Shown: positions 17,166 to 26,321 of the stretch, one piece after another | Layout: each line of letters starts with the position of its first letter | How positions within the stretch are numbered: position 1 is the first letter of the stretch | NCBI GenBank assembly: GCA_028874195.1 | Contig: JAPPLM010000043.1 | Location: forward strand, 1-64,000 | Source: Chloroflexota bacterium | Lineage (GTDB): Bacteria > Chloroflexota > UBA11872 > VXOZ01 | Direction: 5' to 3' | Length of the DNA: 64,000 bases | Program-made: the position numbers and the translations under genes | The notes under the pieces: generated by a model | The model's input: the letters and a program-made list of their open reading frames with translations, nothing else | Database searches by the model: none | What the model was told of the DNA's origin: nothing

Positions 17166-17196
17166 AAAACAGCCTGCTCAATGAGCGGGCTGTTTT
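17166..17196. terminator. Bidirectional-type hairpin terminator
   Basis: Arms 17166-17179 (AAAACAGCCTGCTC) and 17183-17196 pair over 14 positions with one G-T wobble, with a three-base loop. Both ends have runs of A or T, so it could stop transcription either way. It most likely ends the minus-strand TonB receptor transcript from 17310-19472. Confidence 0.88.
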
Positions 17197-17309
17197 CTCT
17201 TGTGCACAAAGGCACTTGACACTTCACAAAAACCTGGTTCAGTTCTCCCATAGACAATTTCTCAATCAAGCTATAGCGAGAACTCTACCAAACATTGCAG
17301 TTTTCCTGC

Positions 17310-19472
17310 CTAGAAGTCCCAGAGGGCCTCGACACCCCAGGTTCTAGGCGCTCCCCATGTGCCTGTTTGACGGGCAAATACGGTAGATGCGTTAGCACTG
17401 ATATGCCGTACATATTCTTCATCCCCAATGTTTTTCACAAACGCTTTCAGCGTTAGCGATGAATCACCGCTAGGCACATAGGTGACAAACAGGTTGCCAA
17501 TAGAATACGCTTCCTGGGCATCTTCACTTCTACCAAAAGGACGGTAGTAAATATCATCGGTCCAGGTCCATTGACCGGCAATCCCAACCTCACCACCATT
17601 ATCTAAGCGTACCGTATAGTTAGCGACAATACCTAAGCTGTGCTCGGGAGCGCGGTTCAGGGGATTGCCTGACACATCTTCAATACCTGCCGGGCAATTG
17701 CCGACAACTAACAATGTGTCACATTCAAAATGATCTGAATACTCAGTATCCAGATAAGCATAGTTCACTGCCAGCTCAAAGTTTTCAGCGACCAGGATCT
17801 GGGTCTCAATCTCCAGGCCTCTAACATCTGCACCTTCAGCATTTGACACTTCAAGAGTCAGTCCCACCAACTGGGCTAGCTGTAAATCGGTGTAGTCGTA
17901 AACAAAGGCGCTGGCTAAGAAATTAACACGGCCATCTGCCAATGTCGCCTTGTAGCCAATTTCCCAAGAATCATTGTACTCAGGCTCAAATGGATCGAAG
18001 CATCTGCTGCTATCAAAACCGCCTGACCGGAAGCCCTCCGAGTACTGCACATAAACCATGGAGTTTTCTGTCAGATCATGCTGCACGCCAGCCCGGAAAG
18101 AGGTTTCGGTCCAATCCTCTTTGTTTTCGGCAAGTGGAAAGCCAAAACCGCAGCCTAGGACGCTGGACCCCTGCACTACATCTTTCTCTTCCTTGGTATA
18201 GCGGATACCGCCATATACCCGCCAGTCTTCGGTGATGCTATAAGTGCCGTCCACAAATGCTGCATATGACGTGGTATCCTGGTCAAACGTAGTCTGCAGG
18301 TGAGGCGTAAAGGGCCCGAACCCCAAGAAGTCTAGTGGTATGCCGTTGAACCACTCAAGCTCATCCTTGTAGTAAAACGCGCCCAGCAGTAAATCAAGTC
18401 TGTCGTCCATTAATGAGCCATTGAGGTTAAACTCCTGCGAAATAGTGTCGGAGTCAGTCCCCGTGGTATAGGCATTACCCACTGCCGAAGTCCCATCACC
18501 GCTACTGAATTGGAAATACTCTGTGGTCGTGAAACCAGTGATAGACTTCAGCGACCAATTGTCGCTCAGTGCCCAATCCACATTCAAACCTACGATCAGA
18601 TCTTCACGGGTGGATTCAGCATCAACAGAGTTGTACGTCTCATGAGGCTCCGTCGAAAAAAGCACGCCGTTGTACCATGGAAACAACGTTGCGGGGTTTG
18701 TTGCGAGTGGTGTGTACATATCGAAAGTCTGGCCACCTTCGTAGTCCTCATAAAACACACTCAGACTAATCGTCAGGACATCACTCGGCAAAAACGTGAG
18801 CGTACCGCGAACTGAACTCACTTCGGAAGGGTCGGGATCTTTACCTCCGGGAAACAGGTTCTTGGTGTAGGCATCGCGATCATCATAGAGAACCGACAGG
18901 CGCCCCAGCACCTGATCAGAAATAGGCCCTGACACCGTCCCACTGATCTGAACACGGTCGTAGTCCCCGTAAAGGAGGCCTACGCGGCCTTCAAATTCTT
19001 CAGTGGGTTTCTTGGTGATCAGGTTGACACTACCGCCGGTCGTGTTACGACCATAGAGTGTTCCCTGAGGACCACGCAGGACTTCGAGGGCTTCCAGATC
19101 GTAATATGCAGCACGCAATGAGGACGTTCGCGGCATGAAAATACCATCGATATGTTGACCAACGGCTGGATCAGCAGAACCGTGAGTTTGTCCGAACCCC
19201 ACCCCGCGGATGTTGATAAAGGTCACACCATTGTACTCACCCGCATAGAAGTTGGGCACATTGATATTGAGATCATCAACCCCACCAATTTCCCGTTCTT
19301 CCAAAACCTCTGGCGAAAAGGCTGTGACCGAAGCGGCAACATCCATTACCGTGCTATCGCGCTTGGTGGCCGTAACCACAATCTCCTCCAAAACCTGAGA
19401 GTTGGAAAGTGCCGTCGTAGCAAAGGTGATACCACCCGCCAATAACAGCAACTTACATGCTTGCTTAATCAT
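17310..19472 (-). CDS. TonB-dependent receptor
   Basis: 720 residues, full length for an outer-membrane receptor. After a signal peptide (first 23 residues) comes the TonB box EEIVVTATKRDSTVMDV, then the plug with VLRGPQGTLYGRNTTGGSVN, the conserved plug hallmark. The barrel ends in RTWGVEALWDF, with a terminal phenylalanine as usual. Extended acidic, aromatic loops suggest binding of a specific ligand. Relatives of this group import substrates other than iron siderophores, such as sugars and hydrophobic compounds. It is the intact paralogue of the remnant at 3593-4157. A GGAGGG site precedes the ATG, and AGTACGTAA at 19581-19589 lies upstream. Confidence 0.95.
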   Translation of the reverse strand: MIKQACKLLLLAGGITFATTALSNSQVLEEIVVTATKRDSTVMDVAASVTAFSPEVLEEREIGGVDDLNINVPNFYAGEYNGVTFINIRGVGFGQTHGSADPAVGQHIDGIFMPRTSSLRAAYYDLEALEVLRGPQGTLYGRNTTGGSVNLITKKPTEEFEGRVGLLYGDYDRVQISGTVSGPISDQVLGRLSVLYDDRDAYTKNLFPGGKDPDPSEVSSVRGTLTFLPSDVLTISLSVFYEDYEGGQTFDMYTPLATNPATLFPWYNGVLFSTEPHETYNSVDAESTREDLIVGLNVDWALSDNWSLKSITGFTTTEYFQFSSGDGTSAVGNAYTTGTDSDTISQEFNLNGSLMDDRLDLLLGAFYYKDELEWFNGIPLDFLGFGPFTPHLQTTFDQDTTSYAAFVDGTYSITEDWRVYGGIRYTKEEKDVVQGSSVLGCGFGFPLAENKEDWTETSFRAGVQHDLTENSMVYVQYSEGFRSGGFDSSRCFDPFEPEYNDSWEIGYKATLADGRVNFLASAFVYDYTDLQLAQLVGLTLEVSNAEGADVRGLEIETQILVAENFELAVNYAYLDTEYSDHFECDTLLVVGNCPAGIEDVSGNPLNRAPEHSLGIVANYTVRLDNGGEVGIAGQWTWTDDIYYRPFGRSEDAQEAYSIGNLFVTYVPSGDSSLTLKAFVKNIGDEEYVRHISANASTVFARQTGTWGAPRTWGVEALWDF

Positions 19473-19616
19473 AAAACCCTCCGCTAATTGTGTTTAGGTG
19501 TTTTGTTGAACCCACCATCAACGCACACTCTAACGCCAACATGTTACGAATTCAACTCTTAACTGGTAGATAAACGATATAGTACGTAATAAAGTTGCCA
19601 CATTCGGAAAAGTGTG

Positions 19617-19625
19617 ACCCTCCTT
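19617..19625. repeat. 9-base target-site duplication, left copy
   Basis: ACCCTCCTT directly before the left inverted repeat of the IS4-like element. The same nine bases follow its right end at 20299-20307. Confidence 0.9.
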
Positions 19626-20298
19626 CACTAGTGTCCGGTTAAAAGTCCAATAAATTCAGTTGGTTGGGGTGGCCATGAGGCTTGGTCGTGAGTGGGTTGT
19701 CGAAAAGCCCTTGATTCAACTGGGCTTTTTTCGAACAGGGTGACCGACAGGGCCTGGAGAAAAACGTAGAGCGAGATCTTCAGGCCGAGGCGCTTATTGG
19801 CGATGGCGACGGGCGCGTACGCCGACACGGCGACCCGGATCTGCGTCTTCTCAGGCGCTACGCGAACTCGACGTGGATGCGCCAGTACCGGCGCTCGTTG
19901 GCGTCGGCCAGGGTGGAGTGCCTCACCGGCGAGCGGATGGCCATGTGGTAGAGCTTGGCTGACTGCGCCGACAGGCCGGCCTCGATGTCGAGCAGGCTCT
20001 CCCGGCCGGTCAGCTGCGCGAACGCCAGCACCCGGCACTGCCCGGCGCAGGACAGCGCGCGCCGCGGTTCCCCTCGTAGCGCGCCACCAGGCGATGGAAG
20101 GTCTTCCACGGCAGGAAGTCCATGACCTGCGCGAACAGCGTCCTTCCGGCATACATGCGGCCCCCTCGGCCCCAAGGGCGCAAAGGACGGCGATTTTGCC
20201 GGATCCGCGCTCAAGTCGGGGACACTAGAAATCCGTTGTAACCTGTTGTTAAGTATCCAAAAATCAGCGATCATCTGAACTTGAACCGGACACTAGTG
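19626..20298 (-). mobile_element. Non-autonomous IS4-like element (673 bases), internally deleted transposase
   Basis: Terminal inverted repeats of 15 bases (CACTAGTGTCCGGTT at 19626-19640 and its complement at 20284-20298) are flanked by exact 9-base duplications, proving that the element moved here by transposition. The minus strand inside encodes the start of an IS4/DUF4372-type transposase from the ATG at 20156 (MYAGRTLFAQVMDFLPWKTF). After a frameshift near 20067 comes LAFAQLTGRESLLDIEAGLS up to about 19858. The C-terminal piece (KRLGLKISLYVFLQALSVTL) follows without the DDE catalytic core. It therefore cannot move alone. The G+C content is visibly higher than in neighbouring genes. It lies between the receptor and the metallo-hydrolase genes. 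Confidence 0.92.
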
Positions 20299-20307
20299 AC
20301 CCTCCTT
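20299..20307. repeat. 9-base target-site duplication, right copy
   Basis: ACCCTCCTT directly after the right inverted repeat, matching 19617-19625. Confidence 0.9.
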
Positions 20308-20352
20308 GGATTTTGCCTGTGATCCCCTTTCCAGCACGCTTACGGATAGGTG

Positions 20353-21735
20353 TCATTTGACTGCCTGACGAAGCTCCATCGCATATGTCCGGTAGTAACT
20401 ACGCGCCGTGCCGTTCAGCCTGCCCTCCGCAAGTATATCCAATACGTCAGCCTTGGCCAGCATGATCACTCTGTCGCCTGGCGACAACGCCAATAAGTAA
20501 TCCGATAACTGCAGGGCCCACTGATACTGTTTGTTTTCAACCGCCTGTTCAAACGAGCGGCGCAAGGATTTCTCTCCCCCCGCCAGCTCTGCCACCTGCA
20601 TTGCCTCTTCGTTTGGAGTCAGCGGAAACAGATTGGTGGGGTTACCGTCGAACCAGCCTACCAGGCCATTAAATATAGATCGGACACCCCAGTCTGGATG
20701 ACCGTAATAGGGGAGCAGGTAATCCAGTTGGCGATACTCTTCCGGTAGTCGCGCATATTCAACCAGCGCATTTGGTGTCAGCCCCTTGTTCATACCTTCT
20801 ATGGTTTTCTCGAATACATATTTGATCGCATCGCGATAATTGCCCAAAGTCTTTCTGACGTTGGCTTCACCAATAACTGGCCGGGTGTGACCACCGACCA
20901 GATGGTGAGGATTTTCATTGAGCATCGCACTCAGACTGTGAATCCAAGCGTAGACATCTCGATAACCTGTACCTCGAATCGGGTAGAGGTTAGGCCAGGA
21001 TTTATAAAAGTTGTCGCCGGAAAAAACCACACGATCGGCCTCATACCAAACATAAAGCTGGTCTTTGGTTTCACCATTCGCAGCAACCAATTTCAGGGTC
21101 AGATCAGCGACATGGATAGTTTGCTGATCTCCGCTGAATGTGTGCGTCGGTTTGATAGGTCCCGCAGCCGCTAGATTGGTATCGTTACCCAGACTGCTGG
21201 GAATATAGCGACGGCCGACCCCCAAATGCACGATGTCATCACGGGGCAGAAGTATGCCGCCATGTCGAATGCCTCGTTGCCTGGTTATGGTGACGCCAGC
21301 CTGTTCCAGTGGAACATCTTCTGCACCAAAGTTTTCGCGCGCCCAAATCTGTGTACCTTCCTGAAGAAAGGCTTCGGCACCTCCTGTATGGTCAACATGG
21401 CCGTGGGTGAAAATTATCGCCTTAGTGGGTTTGTGAGTAATCTTGCGAAATTCCGCCAGTATTTTTTTACCAGCGGCCAGATCGATATTGGTGTCTACGA
21501 TCACCAGCCCTTCATCGCCCACGATCATTGAGACCGGTCCGGTGCCGACACCAACGACCGTATATACATGTTCACTGACTCTAATAAGCTCCTCGTTAAA
21601 TTCCGCATTTCTTGCCAGTAGCAGCTCTCGCACTGACGAGGATTGATCGGCGGACGCAGAAAAGACCAACGAACCCACCGCAAGGATGGTCGCCCGCAAC
21701 ATTGTCATGATCATGAAAAGCTTCAAATTGTTCAC
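20353..21735 (-). CDS. Secreted alkylsulfatase-like metallo-beta-lactamase-fold hydrolase
   Basis: A GTG at 21735, nine bases after GGAGG, is the best start (460 residues). It overlaps the control region of the preceding MFS gene, whose stop lies one base away. The first 29 residues form a signal peptide ending near FSASADQ. The zinc-binding signature is FTHGHVDHTGGAEAF, with further ligands expected in VGGHTRPV and the FSGDNFYKSWPN segment. The 300-400 region (EYRQLDYLLPYYGHPDWGVR) and the C-terminal dimerisation-like helices match class III alkylsulfatases such as SdsA1. It may cleave sulfate esters or a related ester in the periplasm. The MFS carrier upstream could then take up the product. 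Confidence 0.85.
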   Translation of the reverse strand: MNNLKLFMIMTMLRATILAVGSLVFSASADQSSSVRELLLARNAEFNEELIRVSEHVYTVVGVGTGPVSMIVGDEGLVIVDTNIDLAAGKKILAEFRKITHKPTKAIIFTHGHVDHTGGAEAFLQEGTQIWARENFGAEDVPLEQAGVTITRQRGIRHGGILLPRDDIVHLGVGRRYIPSSLGNDTNLAAAGPIKPTHTFSGDQQTIHVADLTLKLVAANGETKDQLYVWYEADRVVFSGDNFYKSWPNLYPIRGTGYRDVYAWIHSLSAMLNENPHHLVGGHTRPVIGEANVRKTLGNYRDAIKYVFEKTIEGMNKGLTPNALVEYARLPEEYRQLDYLLPYYGHPDWGVRSIFNGLVGWFDGNPTNLFPLTPNEEAMQVAELAGGEKSLRRSFEQAVENKQYQWALQLSDYLLALSPGDRVIMLAKADVLDILAEGRLNGTARSYYRTYAMELRQAVK

Positions 21736-21736
21736 T

Positions 21737-23323
21737 TTATAAGTCCTCCGGAACGGGCTCCTCCAGCTTACGCGCTCTATCAAGCCTGGTGGCCTCATCA
21801 CCGGGCAACGAATGCCAGGTGAGTGTCAAGAATGTCAGAGTGACACCATAGATCAGGTATACATTTGTCAAACCCAGCTGAAGCGAGAACCCGTCGTCGT
21901 GCCCCTTTAGGGAGTAGTAATCTGACAGGTAGCCCACTAGGTATGGTCCCAGCGCCAGTCCAATAAATGTGCCGACAAGGATCAGAAACGCGATGGCAAC
22001 ACCACGCATCCGTGGCATGACGATATCCGTCACAGTAGCTCCAGGAATAGCTGTCGCAGAAACCGCAAACATGAAAAAGAACAGGTTAAAAACTGCAGCT
22101 GTAAAGAGGTTGGATGCGTAGATTGTCAACAAACCGAATGGCAGGCTGCCGGCAACGGCCAAGTAGCCAATAATGAGGCGTCCACAGGGGTGTTTGCGCT
22201 TGAAAACGTCACCCAAATACCCGCCAAGTATGACACCCGTAAAACCTCCCACTGCCGTGCTAAGCCCAATGTACATCCCGACGTCAGCTGGATTGGTGCC
22301 TTCTGTACGCAACAGAAGAGGGGGTATCCAGAATCCCATGCCGCAAATAACAACACCCGTGGCAGGCATACCGAACAACAAATAGATGAACGTTCTGGAC
22401 TTCAGCACCATGCCATAGGCGGCGGGATCGCGTACGGCGAGTGACTGCGCCCATGTGACCGTGATGTAGGCCCCGATACCCAGCGCGACCCACTGTTCGG
22501 GCGTTCCGGTGAGAAAAATCAAAAACCCGACTCCGGCCAAAATAAACAACGCATAGAGCAGGTTCTTTCTCACCGATCCGCCATCACGCTTTAGGTCAAT
22601 CAAGTTTAAGCCGGGGGTCATGGCCTTCAATTCACTACCCAGTACCGAAAAAGGCGCAGGATGCGGCGGTACAACCAAGCCTTCACTCGATCCTCGCACT
22701 GGCTCGCGCAGCGTACGAACCCAGATAGCCAACAACAACCCTGGTACTCCCACCGCCATAAAAGCAACCTGCCAGCCTTTGAGCCCAAATGGTGCCTTAT
22801 CCGCAATCGGGTAAATGGATTCCCAGGTATCGAGGAGAAATCCCCCCAAAAAAAGACCTATACCACCGCCGATGAACACCCCGGAGGAATAGATGGCAAT
22901 CACTGTTGCACGCAGCACCGGTGGATAGTAATCCGACAACATTGAGAATGCGGCGGGTGAAGCACTCGCTTCGCCAACGCCAACCCCCATGCGACAGATT
23001 GTCAGTTCGATGAACGTTCGGGCCATTCCTGAGAGTGCTGTAAACGCGCTCCAGAAAGCCAATCCCGTCGCGATTAAGCTGCGGCGGGTCCAGACATCAG
23101 CAAAGCGTCCCAGGGGAACGCCAAACACAGCGTAGAAGATGGCGAAGACCGTACCGTACATGAACCCCAGTTGTGCATCGCTCACACCGAGGTCGCGCTG
23201 AATGTCTTCGGCGAGAATCGATATGATGTTGCGGTCGACAAAATTGAAGATGTAGACGACCACCAGCACAAACAACACGTAGTTTGCGTAGGCTCGACTC
23301 GGCGGCGCACTCCTGTTATCCAA
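21737..23323 (-). CDS. MFS transporter (spinster-like)
   Basis: 528 residues with about twelve hydrophobic segments. YVLFVLVVVYIFNFVDRNII is helix 1, carrying the DR signature of the spinster/ACS-like branch, and GVPLGRFADVWTRRSL is the loop-2 motif (GxxxDRxxRR type). The second half has the matching GGYLGDVFKRKHPCGRLI loop. The start codon appears to be TTG (23323), since no in-frame ATG precedes helix 1. It should sit in the inner membrane and exchange a small organic anion or lipid-like solute. The gene is 20 bases after the luxC homologue and one base before the metallo-hydrolase, so all may form one operon. Confidence 0.9.
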   Translation of the reverse strand: MDNRSAPPSRAYANYVLFVLVVVYIFNFVDRNIISILAEDIQRDLGVSDAQLGFMYGTVFAIFYAVFGVPLGRFADVWTRRSLIATGLAFWSAFTALSGMARTFIELTICRMGVGVGEASASPAAFSMLSDYYPPVLRATVIAIYSSGVFIGGGIGLFLGGFLLDTWESIYPIADKAPFGLKGWQVAFMAVGVPGLLLAIWVRTLREPVRGSSEGLVVPPHPAPFSVLGSELKAMTPGLNLIDLKRDGGSVRKNLLYALFILAGVGFLIFLTGTPEQWVALGIGAYITVTWAQSLAVRDPAAYGMVLKSRTFIYLLFGMPATGVVICGMGFWIPPLLLRTEGTNPADVGMYIGLSTAVGGFTGVILGGYLGDVFKRKHPCGRLIIGYLAVAGSLPFGLLTIYASNLFTAAVFNLFFFMFAVSATAIPGATVTDIVMPRMRGVAIAFLILVGTFIGLALGPYLVGYLSDYYSLKGHDDGFSLQLGLTNVYLIYGVTLTFLTLTWHSLPGDEATRLDRARKLEEPVPEDL

Positions 23324-23342
23324 GGCTGTTAGGTCCGCGTAA

Positions 23343-24818
23343 TCAATCCCACTGCCAAGGTGGGGTCACGACGCCGGTCTCACTGATTTCATTGGTGATC
23401 CACTTCGCCATGCGACGCACAGGTTCAATGCCATCCTGGGGTGCAGCCGTCGTTCCGGAGATCGCGTAGCCCAGCGACACAAAACGCTGAGCGCCGTACA
23501 AAGAAAGCAAGTCTCCAATGTCGTCCTTCAAATCCTCTGGGTAGACGCCAACGGTCTGGGTGTAGGCGTTGGCAGCAGCGGTAGCTTCATCAATGGAGTC
23601 GATGGGCACCAGGTTGGCTGTTCGATGATCGAGTTTTGTGGCGAAATCCACCGCATCGGGAATCTGCGAAACGATCACCGCGCCTTCATCATCCTCGCCA
23701 CCGATCACCCGGTACCAGTCTTCAGAAAAACGCAGGGCATCGACATGCGCGCGCAGTTCGTTGTCATAGGCTTTTGGTTTGGTGCTGATACTGGCCGGAA
23801 GTTTCGCCAGCGCATCGTAAGTCATCTGACCCAGCTGATTGAGTTGTTCGATACCCGCCTCGTCAGTACCGCTTTGTACATAAACTACCCGAGCGTTAAC
23901 GCATCCCACCTGATTCATGCCGCCAAAGTCACTCGCTAGACGCAGAGCCACATCCTGCATAGCGCTTTCGCTGTCAAAGGCTTCCTTGCCGATAATGCTG
24001 ATACTGCGCTTGGGATCCAACGAAATCAGTTCCAAGCCTGGCTGGATGTATTGAGTGACGTGCTTGACTGACGCGTAGCCGCCCCACGCAATAATTTTCT
24101 CCACGTTGTGGGGCTGGTAGAGCTTTTCTTCCAGGACCGTGTCGCCACCACGCCAATAAGCAACGCTTAAGTGCTTGGTGATGGGGTGTTGCGGGTCAAC
24201 ATCAATCATGGTCTGGGCGATCGCCAGCGCCGTAAAAGGGTCGTTAGACGGGGTCTTGATGAGGGCATCGCTGCGCAAAATGGCATTCCGAATAATGGAC
24301 AGCGCTGAAATGGCAGGCGCATTACCTGCAACAATGTGCAATGTTCGAGCACCAAAACAACGGACTTTCAGACGCATACCGTTGCGCCGTGGTTGTTCTT
24401 CCACCCAGCCCTCCAGATATTTAATGCCAATCTGGCTTTCAGCATCCTCGCGCACAGCATCCGGCTGAAAGAAGCTCCCGAGATCGGCATAGCTTGCATC
24501 AACGATGGACGGTGTGGTCGGCGCTGTTAGGTATGACAACTCCCTAGCCTGTTGCAGATGCTCGTTAGTACTGACGTCCAGTGCGTCGCCTACCTTGCTG
24601 AGATAATCCACAATGTCATCGAAGCTGAGCTCGTACAGCTCACTCAGTTTGCCGGGATTACCCATCGGCAGACGGTCGAGGTACTGGTGGGCATCCGGCG
24701 CGAGGAAGCTAAGATCGCCGCCCCGTCCACCAAACTCCACCAGATTATCGGAGATGATCTGCCCACGAATCACCATATTAGCAACGGGCCTGAGCGCCTT
24801 GATTGCTGATTCTGTCAT
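23343..24818 (-). CDS. luxC: LuxC-like acyl-CoA (fatty acyl) reductase
   Basis: An ATG at 24818 after AAAGGA is preferred over one at 24857, giving about 491 residues. The protein belongs to the aldehyde-dehydrogenase superfamily acyl reductase group typified by LuxC, which reduces activated fatty acids to aldehydes with NADPH. Visible landmarks are GMRLKVRCFGARTLHIVAGN (nucleotide-site region), ILRSDALIKTPSNDPFTALA, AYWRGGDTVLEEKLY, IIAWGGYASVKHV and the cysteine in GGMNQVGCVNARVVYV as probable acylated nucleophile. It directly follows the luxE-like gene (about 30-base gap from that stop). No luciferase luxAB pair lies beside it, so light production is not implied. Confidence 0.85.
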   Translation of the reverse strand: MTESAIKALRPVANMVIRGQIISDNLVEFGGRGGDLSFLAPDAHQYLDRLPMGNPGKLSELYELSFDDIVDYLSKVGDALDVSTNEHLQQARELSYLTAPTTPSIVDASYADLGSFFQPDAVREDAESQIGIKYLEGWVEEQPRRNGMRLKVRCFGARTLHIVAGNAPAISALSIIRNAILRSDALIKTPSNDPFTALAIAQTMIDVDPQHPITKHLSVAYWRGGDTVLEEKLYQPHNVEKIIAWGGYASVKHVTQYIQPGLELISLDPKRSISIIGKEAFDSESAMQDVALRLASDFGGMNQVGCVNARVVYVQSGTDEAGIEQLNQLGQMTYDALAKLPASISTKPKAYDNELRAHVDALRFSEDWYRVIGGEDDEGAVIVSQIPDAVDFATKLDHRTANLVPIDSIDEATAAANAYTQTVGVYPEDLKDDIGDLLSLYGAQRFVSLGYAISGTTAAPQDGIEPVRRMAKWITNEISETGVVTPPWQWD

Positions 24819-24849
24819 ACGTTGGTTCCTTTGTTTGAAGACGCTTCGA

Positions 24850-26280
24850 TCACTCAAAATGCGTTAAGAAATCCATGGCTTCTTTGTGAGCATTTTCCGT
24901 GGCGGCACAGCTTATTTTGTCGTCCCCACCCTGTTTCTCGCTGTAGCGCTCTATCTCGCCCTCAATGAAATAACTTTGTCGACCACAGGCACACGGCGTT
25001 TCCCAGTTAATCGTGAGTTCATCCCCAGTGATGAACCCTCCCCAGCGAGTTTCTGCGGTGAGATCGAAGAACGCGGCTCGCCCAGTCACCGTACCGGAGC
25101 GCGGCAGCGGTTCGCTCGTGTCTGGATCGAGCAGAAACGGAATGGCACCGGGCGCAAAATGATAACGACCCTGCTCGCACTGATAATGCATCTGTTGAAC
25201 CTCGGACATGCCATAACCCATGAGGATTCTTTCGATGCCAAAAAATCGGCAGACGTCTTCTTGCCAGTTTTCCGGCGGCGTCACACCCTTCGCACCACCA
25301 CCACTGATAATCACGGAGTCAGGCGCAAACATCGCTTCTTCCCCCATTTTCAGCCCCTGTTCCGCAAGCTTGTGCAGCAAGTTCCACGTGCCACCGAAGT
25401 AGACTCGCTTGCCGCGAAGTTCTTCCATCACATGCTCAAAAAAAGTGTCCAAGTGAGCCGGCATGTTCTGTTGCAGTTCCTCGAACTCCCTCAGTCGCTG
25501 CATCAGTGCCGGGTTAATGTTTACTCGGTCCAGTTCACCATTGGCTTTTGCGGCACGAACTTTTGCCGCGAGGTAGAGCACATCGGAGCTCATCCAACCT
25601 GGATAGGCAGAATAAAATCGTGATTCGTCCCCTAAAATATGTTTAATGCAGTAGTTGTTTATCCGCAGGTGGGAACTAGCGCCATCTCGATAGTACGGGT
25701 AGATGCAGTAAAACTCGTTGTCGTCGGGATCGGCAAGGCGTGATCTGACCGTAGTCCGAGTGCCCCGAGTGAACTTATCCCACTCTTTTTTTGACGTGGG
25801 TAAAAAGGACATGGTGCCTGACGTACCGGACGAGTGGCATATTTCTAGTTCGCTTTTCCTATCCATCACCTCAATCCACTCGTCGATGGACTGGCACTCA
25901 GACACGTCAATGGTACTCAGATCATATGTGGTGAGGCGTGAGATAAACTTGTTGATGTCAGCAAAGCGGTTTTTTTCCAGCAACATTGGCGGATACGACT
26001 TGTACATGGTGTGCTCAAACAAGATGGGTACGACATCCTCCAGCGTTTCCAGCGACGCAATATTCTGCCTGCTCGCCAATTGCTGGAGCATCGGGATTCG
26101 ATCCTTCAAATCCTCAAAGCGGTATTTCAGGGCTGCCAGCTGCAGCGCAGCCAGTCGGTCCCGCGGCATGCCATGCAGATTCTCATCAGAGCTGCCAAAG
26201 TAGGCGTCAGTGTCACTGCAAAACCGGATGGCTTCCTGCTGAAGGTTATCAGCGGTAATTTGTAACGATGTGGAGCTCAC
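24850..26280 (-). CDS. luxE: LuxE-like acyl-protein synthetase / adenylate-forming enzyme
   Basis: The GTG at 26280 with GGAGAAAATC directly before it is chosen over a TTG at 26304; about 476 residues. LuxE activates a fatty acid as acyl-AMP and hands the acyl group to LuxC. The nucleotide-binding loop is LEICHSSGTSGTMSFLPTSK, the usual S/T-G-T-S-G-T type. The strands VYFGGTWNLLH and ISGGGAKG, then ILMGYGMSEVQQMHYQCE, are the motif that coordinates the adenylate. It is longer than classic LuxE (about 370 residues), with an N-terminal addition of around 100 residues. The neighbouring luxC-like gene supports a fatty-acid reductase complex. The SDR upstream might then act on the aldehyde. Confidence 0.83.
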   Translation of the reverse strand: MSSTSLQITADNLQQEAIRFCSDTDAYFGSSDENLHGMPRDRLAALQLAALKYRFEDLKDRIPMLQQLASRQNIASLETLEDVVPILFEHTMYKSYPPMLLEKNRFADINKFISRLTTYDLSTIDVSECQSIDEWIEVMDRKSELEICHSSGTSGTMSFLPTSKKEWDKFTRGTRTTVRSRLADPDDNEFYCIYPYYRDGASSHLRINNYCIKHILGDESRFYSAYPGWMSSDVLYLAAKVRAAKANGELDRVNINPALMQRLREFEELQQNMPAHLDTFFEHVMEELRGKRVYFGGTWNLLHKLAEQGLKMGEEAMFAPDSVIISGGGAKGVTPPENWQEDVCRFFGIERILMGYGMSEVQQMHYQCEQGRYHFAPGAIPFLLDPDTSEPLPRSGTVTGRAAFFDLTAETRWGGFITGDELTINWETPCACGRQSYFIEGEIERYSEKQGGDDKISCAATENAHKEAMDFLTHFE

Positions 26281-26321
26281 GATTTTCTCCAGAGTTATTT
26301 TCAACAGGGCTCTGTCTTACT

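Noticed and set aside
23343-26280. LuxC/LuxE as evidence for bioluminescence
   Set aside because: No luxA/luxB pair is present. The luciferase-like proteins here lie in other operons and look like F420/FMN oxidoreductases.
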